Positions 52,769-62,100 of a DNA stretch of 64,000 bases are shown here, piece after piece. The stretch is taken from NCBI GenBank assembly GCA_963708675.1, contig CAVPTO010000003.1, positions 1,860,001 through 1,924,000 on the forward strand, in the 5' to 3' direction. The notes beneath the pieces were generated by a model. It did not search any database, was not told the DNA's origin, and saw only the letters and a program-made list of their open reading frames with translations. This DNA is from DATAXP01 sp963708675. Its GTDB lineage: Bacteria; Planctomycetota; Planctomycetia; Pirellulales; PNKZ01. The stretch's first letter is position 1, and each line of letters begins with the position of its first letter. Both the position numbers and the translations under genes were made by a program.

Positions 52769-53676
52769 ACATCTACGCCTATGCATGGAGCGCGGGGCTC
52801 AGCTTCTTGTTTCTCGCGGTCGTGTTCTGGCCTTTGGAGTGGGCGTTCCCCGCGAGGCGGCAGCGATTCTTTCGCCCGGCGTGGTGGACCGATTTGTGCT
52901 TCTTTCTCGGCCAATACCTGCTGTGGGGCGGATTGGTGTTCTGGCTGCTCTCGAAGTTTGCCGACTGGCTCGATACTGCGATGCCTTCTGATTTTCGCGT
53001 CTCGGTGGCGGGGCAGCCGTGGTGGTTGCAGGCCATTGAAGTGCTCGTGCTCAGCGATGTGCTCATCTATTGGGGTCACAGGCTGCAACATCGCGTCGGG
53101 TTTTTGTGGCGGTTCCACTCCATTCATCACAGCGCCGAGCATCTCGATTGGCTCGCCGCTCATCGCGAGCACCCGGTCGACACCGTTTACACGATGGGGC
53201 TCATCAATCTGCCCGCGTTCATGCTGGGTTTTCCGCTCGAAACGCTGGCGGGAGTGATTGCCTTTCGTGGGCTGTGGGCGATCTACATTCACTCAAACGT
53301 GCGATTGCCGATCGGTCCGTTGCGCGTGCTTGTCGGAGCGCCGGAGTTGCATCACTGGCATCACGATCGCGATCGCGACGCCGGCAACTACGCGAACATT
53401 TCGCCGCTGATGGATGTGCTGTTCGGCACTTATCGATGTCCCGATCGCGAGCCCGAGAGCTTCGGGATTCGCGAGCCAATCGCCCGCGGGTATCTGGGGC
53501 AGATGCTGCATCCGTTTCGAAGGGTGCGATCGGCTGGCGGGACCGATGCAAATGTTGGATCGGCGTTTGACGACGACGCGACCTCGGTGGAGATGGAAAG
53601 CACAACCGCGCGACCAACGGTCGCGGCTTTATGTCAGAGGAAGGTTTCCATGACGTCTTTCGGCGCGGGGCCGTAG
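52765..53676 (+). CDS. Fatty-acid hydroxylase / sterol desaturase family membrane enzyme
   Basis: 303 aa with about five hydrophobic segments. Di-iron His clusters are in order: HRLQH, then HSIHH, then ELHHWHH, as in sterol desaturases and carotenoid/fatty-acid hydroxylases. The last ~20 residues (TARPTVAALCQRK and beyond) are read from the R3 repeat and then overlap the fusA 3' end by 43 nt, so the natural stop seems lost. Couples with 52022-52768. Substrate unknown; lipid modification likely. Confidence 0.88.
   Translation: MNIYAYAWSAGLSFLFLAVVFWPLEWAFPARRQRFFRPAWWTDLCFFLGQYLLWGGLVFWLLSKFADWLDTAMPSDFRVSVAGQPWWLQAIEVLVLSDVLIYWGHRLQHRVGFLWRFHSIHHSAEHLDWLAAHREHPVDTVYTMGLINLPAFMLGFPLETLAGVIAFRGLWAIYIHSNVRLPIGPLRVLVGAPELHHWHHDRDRDAGNYANISPLMDVLFGTYRCPDREPESFGIREPIARGYLGQMLHPFRRVRSAGGTDANVGSAFDDDATSVEMESTTARPTVAALCQRKVSMTSFGAGP
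53608..53640. repeat. Hairpin repeat, family R3, inside the end of a coding gene
   Basis: 33 nt identical to 46693-46725. It is read as codons for ARPTVAALCQR at the 3' end of the desaturase gene and touches the fusA stop. Confidence 0.85.
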
Positions 53677-55703
53677 GCGGCGGGTTCCATCGAGCATGAG
53701 GCCCGGCCGGCGCTCAGGCTGCGGATGGCGCTGGAATAGCCGAACAGGTTCGCTAGCGGCGCTTGGGCGTGAATCGTGGTGTTGCGGCCGCGAGGTTGCG
53801 TGTTGGTGATGATCGCACGCCGCTGCTGCAAGTCGCTGACGATGTCGCCGAGGTGTTCTTCGGGCGTGACGATTTCGAGACTCATGATCGGTTCGAGCAG
53901 CACGATGCCCGCGGCGGTCAGCCCCTTCTGAAAGGCGTCGGCCGCGGCGCGTCGGAACGCGAGTTCGTTGCTTTCGGTTTCGTGCGCCTCGCCACCGAGG
54001 ACGGTGATCTTCACCTTCATGAGCGGAAAGCCCAGCGAGCCGCTCCCCTCGGCCTGTTCGGTGAGCACTTCGACTACCGGGCCTTGGAACGCCTCGGGTA
54101 TTTGTGAAATACCGGGACTGACCGTGACGAATGACTTCTCGCCGCTAATGGGTTCAAGGCGAATCTTCACGCGCGCGAAGAGCGACTGACCGGCGACTTG
54201 TTGGCGACATTCACCGGTGACCTCGGCGGCGCGCTCGACGGTTTCGCGATAACTGACTCGCGGCTTGTGCACGCGCACGTTCAGCTTGAAATCGCGAAGC
54301 AGGCGATGCTTGATGACTTCGAGATGCAGCTCGCCCATACCGCTAATCAGCGTTTGGCCGGTTTCTTCGCTCTCGCTGGCGCGGAACGTTGGATCCTGCC
54401 GCTTGAGCATTTCGAGCGTGTCGGCCAACTTCTTGCGCTCGGCCGAAGTCTCGGGTTCGATCGCCATCGAAATGACGGTGTCGGGGAACTTGATCGACTC
54501 GAGCAGGATCGGCTCCTTCGCATCGCACAGAGTGTCGCCCGTGACGGAGTTGCGTAGGCCGATGATGCCGATGATGTCGCCAGCCTCGACGCTTTCAACT
54601 TGCTGCCGGCGGTCGGCCTGAATGTGCCACAACTGGCTGACGTTTTCCTTTTTGTCTTTGCCGGAGTTCAGGGCTCGCGAGTTCGCCTTGAGCACGCCGG
54701 AGTACACGCGAACAAAGCCGAGGTCGCCGTGCTTGTCGGCTTGGATCTTGAAGACGAGTCCGCAAAACGGCTCGTCAATGTCGGCATTGCGCTTCAGCTT
54801 CTTATCGGGATGCTTCGGGTCGACGCCTTCGACGGCCGGCACCTCGGCAGGGCTCGGCAGATAGGCGGCGACGGCATCGAGCAACGTCGGCACTCCGATG
54901 CGATCGAGGGCCGAACCGCACAGCACCGGCACGATGAGCCGACTGACCGTCGCGTCGCGCAACACCTTGTGAATCATCTCTTCGGGGATCGGTTCTTCGC
55001 CGAGCGCGAGCTCCATCAGCTCGTTGCTGTAGTCGTACAGCGATTCGAGCATCTTGTCGTGCCATTCCTTCGCCAGGTCGGCCGCCTCATCGGGAATCTC
55101 CGACTCGACGACTTCCGCGCCTTGGCTGTCGGCCGTGTAGGTGAGCAGCTTCATTCGCACGAGATCGATCACGCCGCGAAACGGATCAGCCAAGTGCGGC
55201 GGGCCGACGCCGAGCGGGATGTGAATCGCGACGGGGTTGGCTTCGAGCCGGTTGCGAATCTCGCCAAGCGTGCCGAAGAAATCGGCCCCTTCGCGGTCCA
55301 TCTTGTTGATGAATGCGATGCGCGGCACGCGGTGACGATCAGCCTGCCGCCACACGGTTTCGCTCTGAGCTTCGACCCCTTCGCGAGCGCTGAACACCAC
55401 GACCGCGCCGTCGAGCACTCGCAGGCTGCGCTCGACCTCGGCCGTGAAATCGACGTGCCCCGGCGTATCGATCAGGTTGACCGAGACGTTCTTCCACTGG
55501 AACGTCACACACGCGGCGTAGATGGTGATGCCGCGTTGCTGTTCTTCGGGATCGAAGTCGGTGGTCGTGGTGCCTTTGTCGACTTCGCCCATGCGGTGCG
55601 TCGCGCCGGCGTAGAAGAGCATGCGCTCGGTGACGGTCGTCTTGCCCGCGTCGATGTGGGCGACGATGCCGATGTTGCGCAGTTGATGCAGGTCGCGAGG
55701 CAT
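53634..55703 (-). CDS. fusA: Elongation factor G, possibly spdEFG-type variant
   Basis: 689 aa. Drives translocation on the ribosome with GTP. All G motifs present: AHIDAGKT, RGITI, DTPGH, NKMD and GSAL. The switch region reads GITIYAACVTFQW, with Tyr where common EF-G has Thr/Ser, and the C-terminus ends RASCSMEPAAYGPAP. Planctomycetes often carry several EF-G classes, and this may be the spd-type. It follows rpsG after 70 nt, in the str operon; no tuf follows. Confidence 0.93.
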   Translation of the reverse strand: MPRDLHQLRNIGIVAHIDAGKTTVTERMLFYAGATHRMGEVDKGTTTTDFDPEEQQRGITIYAACVTFQWKNVSVNLIDTPGHVDFTAEVERSLRVLDGAVVVFSAREGVEAQSETVWRQADRHRVPRIAFINKMDREGADFFGTLGEIRNRLEANPVAIHIPLGVGPPHLADPFRGVIDLVRMKLLTYTADSQGAEVVESEIPDEAADLAKEWHDKMLESLYDYSNELMELALGEEPIPEEMIHKVLRDATVSRLIVPVLCGSALDRIGVPTLLDAVAAYLPSPAEVPAVEGVDPKHPDKKLKRNADIDEPFCGLVFKIQADKHGDLGFVRVYSGVLKANSRALNSGKDKKENVSQLWHIQADRRQQVESVEAGDIIGIIGLRNSVTGDTLCDAKEPILLESIKFPDTVISMAIEPETSAERKKLADTLEMLKRQDPTFRASESEETGQTLISGMGELHLEVIKHRLLRDFKLNVRVHKPRVSYRETVERAAEVTGECRQQVAGQSLFARVKIRLEPISGEKSFVTVSPGISQIPEAFQGPVVEVLTEQAEGSGSLGFPLMKVKITVLGGEAHETESNELAFRRAAADAFQKGLTAAGIVLLEPIMSLEIVTPEEHLGDIVSDLQQRRAIITNTQPRGRNTTIHAQAPLANLFGYSSAIRSLSAGRASCSMEPAAYGPAPKDVMETFL

Positions 55704-55705
55704 GG

Positions 55706-55769
55706 TTTAGCCGGCGAGCTTGCTCGCCGCGTTGGGTGCCACACGGCGAACAAGTTCGCCGGCTAAACG
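55706..55769. repeat. Inverted pair of family R4 between rpsG and fusA
   Basis: Two R4 copies facing each other: 55706-55734 (TTTAGCCGGCGAGCTTGCTC) and 55741-55769 (variant). The pair fills the 70-nt gap almost completely. Confidence 0.8.
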
Positions 55770-55773
55770 GGCG

Positions 55774-56244
55774 CTACCACGCAAAGTGCGCGAAGGCCTT
55801 GTTGGCGTCGGCCATGCGGTGCACGTTGTCGCGCTTGGTGACGGCTGCGCCTTCACGACGATAGGCGGCCATCAGTTCGTCGGCTAGCTTCTCCGACATC
55901 GGACGCCCCTTCTTTTCGCGAACGGCGACCAAAATCCAGCGGATGGCCAGCGACTGCTGACGCGTACGGTTCACTTGCATGGGAACCTGATACGCGGCAC
56001 CACCGACGCGCTTCGAGCGAACCTCGACCTCAGGCTTCACGTTGTTCACCGCAGCCGTGAAGACGTCGATCGGCTCAACGTCCTTGACCTTCTCGGCGAT
56101 GATTTCCATGCACTTGTAGAAGGACGTTTGCGCGACGGCCTTCTTGCCGTCGTACATCAGGCAGTTGATGAACTTGCTAACCAGGAGCGACCCGAAACGT
56201 GCGTCGGGACGAAGGGTTTCGCGGCTGGCGGTGATACGACCCAT
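55774..56244 (-). CDS. rpsG: 30S ribosomal protein S7
   Basis: 156 aa. Head-nucleating 16S binder; str operon regulator in E. coli. Conserved SLLVSKFINCLMYDGKKAVA, TAAVNNVKPEVEVRSKRVGG and RGAAYQVPMQV-like segment, ending with AYRREGAAVTKRDNVHRMAD. 77 nt after rpsL. Confidence 0.98.
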   Translation of the reverse strand: MGRITASRETLRPDARFGSLLVSKFINCLMYDGKKAVAQTSFYKCMEIIAEKVKDVEPIDVFTAAVNNVKPEVEVRSKRVGGAAYQVPMQVNRTRQQSLAIRWILVAVREKKGRPMSEKLADELMAAYRREGAAVTKRDNVHRMADANKAFAHFAW

Positions 56245-56285
56245 GATGATTCCTGCTGTTGCTGCTTATTCGCCGTTGACCAACA

Positions 56286-56316
56286 CCAGCGCTCCGCTGG
56301 CGCGTCGCGGCTAACC
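56286..56316. repeat. Partial copy of family R2 between rpsL and rpsG
   Basis: CCAGCGCTCCGCTGGCGCGT followed by CGCGGCTAACC: matches the right arm of the 27938-27989 hairpin. Only half the element remains. Confidence 0.65.
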
Positions 56317-56321
56317 GTTAA

Positions 56322-56693
56322 TTACTTGGATTTCTTCGCGCCGTACAAGCTGCGCGATTGCTTACGTCCTTCGACGCCCAGCGTATCGAGGGCGCCGCGG
56401 ACGATGTGATAACGCACACCGGGCAAGTCGCGAACGCGGCCGCCACGCACGAGGACGATCGAGTGTTCCTGCAGGCTGTGACCTTCGCCGGGAATGTAGA
56501 CGGTCACTTCCTTGCCATTCGAGAGCCGCACGCGCGCGATCTTTCGCAGCGCCGAGTTCGGCTTCTTGGGCGTCATGGTCTTCACCTGCAAGCACACGCC
56601 TCGCTTTTGCGGGCACTTGTCGAGCACCGGCGACTTGCTGAACGTGCGTGCCGGCTTGCGGGCTTTCTTGACCAACTGATTGATCGTGGGCAT
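56322..56693 (-). CDS. rpsL: 30S ribosomal protein S12 with Arg88
   Basis: 123 aa. Decoding-centre protein. Lys43 and Lys44 are kept in TMTPKKPNSALRK. At position 88 (counting Met), the usual Lys of GGRVKDLPGVRYH is Arg: GGRVRDLPGVRYH; Asp89 is kept. A Lys-to-Arg change at this position gives streptomycin resistance in E. coli and Mycobacterium. First gene of the str operon here. Confidence 0.98.
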   Translation of the reverse strand: MPTINQLVKKARKPARTFSKSPVLDKCPQKRGVCLQVKTMTPKKPNSALRKIARVRLSNGKEVTVYIPGEGHSLQEHSIVLVRGGRVRDLPGVRYHIVRGALDTLGVEGRKQSRSLYGAKKSK

Positions 56694-56802
56694 AGGCGGT
56701 CGATATCGAACTAGCTTGGATGTCTCGGATTACGCGAATTCATCAAGGTATCGGAACGCAAAATCTTGTCAACCTCATGTCGGATTATGGGGACAAATCG
56801 TC

Positions 56803-56890
56803 ATAAAGCCGCGACCGTTGGTCGCGCTGCGGCGAAATCGGGGATGGACCGCACAATGGCGGAGCGCGACCACCGGTCGCGGCTTTATAG
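56803..56890. repeat. Inverted pair of family R3 upstream of rpsL
   Basis: Copy 56803-56832 (ATAAAGCCGCGACC...) faces copy 56862-56890 (...GGTCGCGGCTTTATAG). The right end overlaps the M29 gene stop (56885-56887). Confidence 0.8.
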
Positions 56891-58000
56891 GCCGACGTTC
56901 AGGGGCTGCAAATCCTTGGGCACAAAGCGCCCATCTTTACGCACCAGCTCCCCGTCGAACCACAGCTCGCCGCCGCCGTACTCGGGGGTCTGAATCAGCA
57001 CCAGATCCCAGTGCACGCGGCTGCGGTTGCCGTTGTCGCATTCGTCGTAGGCGTTGCCGGGCGTCAGATGGATGCTGCCGCCGATCTTCTCGTCGAACAG
57101 CGTGTCAAGCATCGGCCGGCGGATGTGGTTGTTGCAGCCGATCGACCATTCGCCGATGTAGCGGGCCCCCTCGTCGGCATCGAGCACCTGGTTCAGCTTC
57201 GCCGTGTCGTTGGCACACTTGGCCTGCACGATCTTCCCCTTTTTGAACTCGAACTCGACGCCTTGAAATACCGTCCCTTGATAGCGTGAGGCCGCGTTGT
57301 AGCGGATCGTTCCGTTCAAGCTGTCCTTGATTGGCGCCGTGAACACCTCGCCGTCGGGAATGTTGCGTTGCCCGTGGCACGGTCGCACCGGCATGCCGCG
57401 GATCGAGAAGGTCAGGTCGGTGCTGGGGGCGACAAGCCGCACCTGGTCGGCCGCGTCCATGCGTTTGACGAGCGGCTCCTGATCGCGGGCCATCTGGGCG
57501 TAGTCGGTCGTACACACGTCGAAATAGAAGTCGGTGAACTTCTCGGTGCTCATGTCGGCCGCCTGGGCGAACGCATCCGTCGGCCAACGCAGCACGACCC
57601 ACTTCGTCTTCGGCACACGCACCTTGCTGTGCACGGGATGCCACCAATGTTCCTGGTACAGCCCCATCTGCTCGATCGGCACGTCCGAGAACTGGCTGCT
57701 ATTGGCTGCCCCGCGAATGCCGATGTACGCCTGCATCTTCTCCATACGGGCTCGCTCGAACTCGCCGGCCAGCGCGATATTCGCCTTCGTCCCCGTCTTG
57801 TACAGCGATCGCAGCACGGCATTATTCTTGAGCGTCACCAACGGATTCGCCCCGCGCTTGGCCGCCAGCTCGACGAGTCGGCAGACGATCTCGGGATTCG
57901 GGACGTCGTAGGCCTCGATCAACACGTTTTCGCCGCGCTTCAGCTTGCAGCTATGGTCGATAAGGATTTCGGCAAGGCGATCGATGCGCGGATCGGACAT
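56885..58000 (-). CDS. Aminopeptidase, peptidase family M29 (copy 2)
   Basis: 371 aa. Same family as 3168-4292: metal-site Glu in ARYIGEWSIGCNNH, His in EKIGGSIHLTPGNAY and His/Asp in VHWDLVLIQT. It aligns along its length but differs in many positions, so the copies are old paralogues, perhaps with different peptide preference. Downstream of a gap full of repeats. Cytosolic N-terminal exopeptidase activity is expected. Confidence 0.93.
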   Translation of the reverse strand: MSDPRIDRLAEILIDHSCKLKRGENVLIEAYDVPNPEIVCRLVELAAKRGANPLVTLKNNAVLRSLYKTGTKANIALAGEFERARMEKMQAYIGIRGAANSSQFSDVPIEQMGLYQEHWWHPVHSKVRVPKTKWVVLRWPTDAFAQAADMSTEKFTDFYFDVCTTDYAQMARDQEPLVKRMDAADQVRLVAPSTDLTFSIRGMPVRPCHGQRNIPDGEVFTAPIKDSLNGTIRYNAASRYQGTVFQGVEFEFKKGKIVQAKCANDTAKLNQVLDADEGARYIGEWSIGCNNHIRRPMLDTLFDEKIGGSIHLTPGNAYDECDNGNRSRVHWDLVLIQTPEYGGGELWFDGELVRKDGRFVPKDLQPLNVGL

Positions 58001-58083
58001 GGCGGCACCCGACGAGAAGGCAGTAGGCGGAACGCCTTATGCTTAATGGCGCCCGCCAAGCTCGTCAATGACGGGTGTCGTCG

Positions 58084-58182
58084 TCCGTTTAGCCGCGACG
58101 CGCTAGCGGAGCGCGTGTTGTGCGTCGCCAATGAACTCGGGCCGCCGTGCCGCAACGCGGCGAGCAAGCTCGCCGGCTAAAC
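58084..58182. repeat. Half R2 copy and R4 copy side by side
   Basis: 58084-58128 resembles R2 (TTTAGCCGCGACGCG arm); 58154-58182 is a 29-nt exact R4 copy (identical to 46421-46449). Both lie in the 197-nt gap after a small secreted protein gene. Confidence 0.75.
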
Positions 58183-58197
58183 ATCCGTGCTCACGAA

Positions 58198-58515
58198 TCA
58201 ATTCGGGAAATTGAACATCCCGTAACTACTCGTGCGATCGAAGTTCGTGCGATCGCGTTGCGGGGCCTGGCCGCCACGCACCGTCCCGCGGTTGCCATAG
58301 TTGATCCAGGTGTATCCGTCGTTGCCGACGAAATCGCCGTAGATGCTGTACCGGCCGTAGCCGCCCCAGCCGTAGCCTTTCTTCCAAACACCATCACCGT
58401 TCGTGCGATTGGCCGAGTAGCCCCGCGGGGCAGCGCTCGCCGAGTGAGCCGCAATACTTAGCACGAAGGTACCCAGTACCAGCATCGCAACGCACGTTAA
58501 TAAGATTCGACGCAT
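58198..58515 (-). CDS. Small secreted hypothetical protein
   Basis: 105 aa with a signal peptide (RRILLTCVAMLVLGTFVLSI, then AAHSASA). Mature part is rich in Gly, Tyr, Asn and Arg (KKGYGWGGYGRYSIYGDF), with no known domain. ATG at 58515. Unknown function; could be a surface or matrix protein. Confidence 0.6.
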   Translation of the reverse strand: MRRILLTCVAMLVLGTFVLSIAAHSASAAPRGYSANRTNGDGVWKKGYGWGGYGRYSIYGDFVGNDGYTWINYGNRGTVRGGQAPQRDRTNFDRTSSYGMFNFPN

Positions 58516-58548
58516 CGCCGTTCCTCTACATTTACGTTCGATCGATCG

Positions 58549-58966
58549 TCACTGCGACTCGTGTTGGCTGATCCACTTCGTCAGCTCGTGATAGTCGACG
58601 TAGCCCACCCGATGCGCCACGACCTTGCCGTGATTGAACAGAAATACATCGGGAATCGACCCGACGTGATAGTTCCGCGCGAGCTCGCGATACTTGTCGA
58701 CATCAATTCGCACCACCGCCACTCGGCCGCTGCTTTCCAACTGATCGAGCACCGGCTCCATCATCCGACAAGGCGGGCACCACGTCGCGCCGAACTTCAC
58801 GACCACCGGCCGCGTACTTTCCAGCACCTGCGCGAAACCACGTATCGTCAGGCTCGCCGAAGCTCGGAATGATTCCGAATCCCGACGAGTTGTACGTCAG
58901 ATACCCAGCCACGCCCACCAGCAGCGCGACCACCACACTATTCATCACCAGATTGATTCGATTCAT
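58549..58966 (-). CDS. Membrane-anchored thioredoxin-like protein, apparent frameshift
   Basis: The N-terminal part from ATG 58966 (MNRINLVMNSVVVALLVGVA) contains a membrane helix and ends GFGIIPSFGEPDDTW. The thioredoxin domain then continues in another frame (FAQVLESTRPVVVKFGATWC) with active-site WCPPC. Removing one T from TTT (58835-58837) joins them. Alternatively a separate thioredoxin starts at 58827. Likely a periplasm-facing redox protein. Confidence 0.75.
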
Positions 58967-59189
58967 CACCGCCCCTACCGAAAGAAACAAACGGATTGGG
59001 CCAGGCACTCGCTGCCCAGCCATACGCCGCGCCATGTACGAAATGCCGACCGCAAGTCTACGTCACGGTTAGGACGCGTTTTCACGCCAGGGGGCTCGAA
59101 GTTGGCAGTCGCCAAGGTCATCAGTATGCTGGTGCGGCGTTGAGGTCGTTGTCCTGCTGCGCCTCCCAACGGAAAACCTCCTGGCAACC

Positions 59190-62100
59190 GTGACAGATCT
59201 AAAAAACGCTGTATCGCGGTTCGGCGCCGACGCCAAAGCGAAACTCGCAAATCCGAGCGCGACCGGTGAGCCGGAAGACCAACTGCGCGCCCCGCTCGAG
59301 AGGCTCTTCGGCGATCTCGCGGAGCTTTGCGGCTTCAAGCGCGAGTTGATCACGGCCGTCGGCGAATCGTCGCTGTCCACGCTCAAGACTCGACCCGATT
59401 ACGCGATCACGTTGCGAAACGTGCTCGTCGGTTATGTGGAAGTCAAAGCGCCCGGCAAAGGCGCCGACCCACGCCGCTATAAGGGGCACGACAAAGAGCA
59501 ATGGGAAAAGCTGCAATCGCTGCCAAACTTGCTGTACACGGATGGAAACTTCTTCAGTCTGTGGCAGGAAGGCGATCTCGTCGGCGAGATCGTCGAGTTG
59601 CAAGGGAACGTCGAAACATCGGGAGCCAAACTCGCTGCTCCGCAGGAACTCGTCGCGCGGTTCGATAACTTTCTTCGCTGGGAACCGATTCCGCCGAAGT
59701 CGGCCGCAGAGCTTGCCAACGTGGCGGCGCGGCTGTGCCGTTTGATGCGCGACGAAGTCGCCGAACAACTGTCCGAGAAAAGCCCCGCCCTCACCGCTCT
59801 GGCCGCCGACTGGCGAAAGCTCCTCTTTCCCGAAGCCAACGATCAGCAATTTGCCGACGGCTATGCGCAGGCCGTCACCTTCGGCCTGTTGATGGCGAGA
59901 TCGAGCAACATTCGATTGGCCGACGGCTTGGACCAGGTCGGCAAGCAACTCGGTAAGACCAACTCACTCATCGGCGCCGCGCTCCGTCTCTTGACCGACG
60001 AAGTCGGCAACGAGGCAACGCTCAAGACCTCGCTCGGCGCGCTGATCCGCGTACTCGACGCTGTGAATTGGCAAACCGTCAGCAAAGGCAAGCCCGACGC
60101 CTGGCTGTACTTCTACGAAGACTTCCTGGCCGTTTACGACAATAAGCTACGCAAGTTGACAGGCTCGTATTACACGCCGCCTGAAGTTGTCGAACCCATG
60201 ATCCGCCTCGTTGATGACGTGCTGCGTAAACACTTCAGCCGCAGCGCCGGCCTGGCGTCGGCCGACGTGACGCTGGCTGATCCCGCCGTGGGCACCGGCA
60301 CGTTTATTCTCGGCGTGCTTCGCCGCATCGCCACCGACGTCGAGGCCGACCAAGGCGCGGGCGCCGTGCCGCAGGCCATCGAGTCGGCCATCGGACGATT
60401 GATCGCTTTCGAGATGCAACTGGGCCCCTTCGCCGTCGCCCAGCTTCGCGTCTACGCCGAGCTGATGCAGTTGATCGGCAAGACGCCGCGGGCGGTCCCG
60501 CGCATGTTCGTCACCGACTCGCTGGGCAACCCCTATGCCGAGGTCGAGGAACTCGGCTCGTTGTATCGCACCATCTCCGAATCACGATTGAAGGCCAATG
60601 AAATTAAGCGCAAGGAACCAATCACCGTCGTCATCGGCAACCCACCGTACAAGGAAAAGGCCAAGGGGCGCGGCGGCTGGATCGAAGAAGAGCGACTGAG
60701 TCAATGGATTCCGCCAGCCGACTGGGGCGTCGGCGCGCATGCCAAGCACCTCCGCAACCTGTACGTCTATTTCTGGCGCTGGGCCACGTGGAAGGTCTTC
60801 GACCACGACCCGAAGCACGACACCGGCATCGTCTGTTTCATCACCGTCGCGGGCTTCCTCAATGGGCCCGGCTTTCAGAAGATGCGCGATTATCTGCGCC
60901 GCACGGCCGACCGTATCTGGGTCATCGACTGCTCGCCCGAAGGGCATCAGCCCGACGTCCCCACGCGCATCTTCCAGGGCGTACAACAGCCCGTCTGCAT
61001 CGTGTTGGCAGCGCGGTCGAAGCAAAAAGTGGCCGACACACCGGCCGCGGTGAAGTACAGCGTGTTGCCCGCCGGCAATCGCGAAGAGAAGTTCGCGGCG
61101 CTGGCCAGGCTCAAGCTCGAATCAAAGATCTGGCAAAGCTGCTCGACCGATTGGCGTGCGCCTTTTCTGCCCGCGGCGAGCGGCGACTGGGCAAGTTACC
61201 CGGCGCTCGATGAGCTGTTCGCCTATAACGGCGCCGGCGTGCAACCGAAGAGGGTTTGGGTAATCGCCCCTGACGCGGAATCTTTGAAGCTCCGCTGGGA
61301 TAAACTCGTTCGAGCCCCAGTCGACAAGAAGGAAGAACTATTTCACGCGACACTGCGCAACGGATTGCCCGCCGATCGACACATACGGTCGATCCTTCGA
61401 ATTCCAATACCTGGGTATGAGTTATCTCCAAATCCAATCATCAATGAAATGGGATCGTGTCCGGTACCGGTCCGGTACGGGTTCCGATCCTTCAACCGAC
61501 AGTGGATCATTCCCGATCCGCGTGTCATCACTCAGCCGAACGCTGACCTCTGGCGCTCATATTCTGACCGGCAAGTTTACCTTACGGCCCTAATGGCTCA
61601 CTCTCCTACTTCGGGACCAACACTGAGCTTTACCTGTCTGATTCCAGATCTGCACCACTACAAGGGCTCGTTCGGCGGGCGCGTCTTTCCCCTTTGGCGC
61701 GATGCCGCCGCCACGACGCCGAACCTACCTCCAAAGCTCTTGGAATTCATGACGACGAAGTACAAGAAGGCCGTGACCGCCGAGGATTTCCTGGCGTATC
61801 TTGCAGCCGTCGCTGCCAACCCTTCGTACACGGCGCGCTTTCAAACCGATCTGGCTCAACCGGGCTTGCGCATTCCCTTCACGGCACTGCCGAAGTTGTT
61901 CGTCGAGGCCGTCACGTTGGGCAGGCGCGTGATCTGGCTGCACACCTTCGGCGAACGCTTTGCCGATGTAAAGTCGGATCGCCCGCCGGGGCGCCGCGAC
62001 TGCCGAAGGAACGAGCGCCTCGCATTCCCAAAGACGGCGCAATCCCCGACGATCCCGATTCCATGCCCGACGAAATCGAATACGACGAACCGAGACGCCG

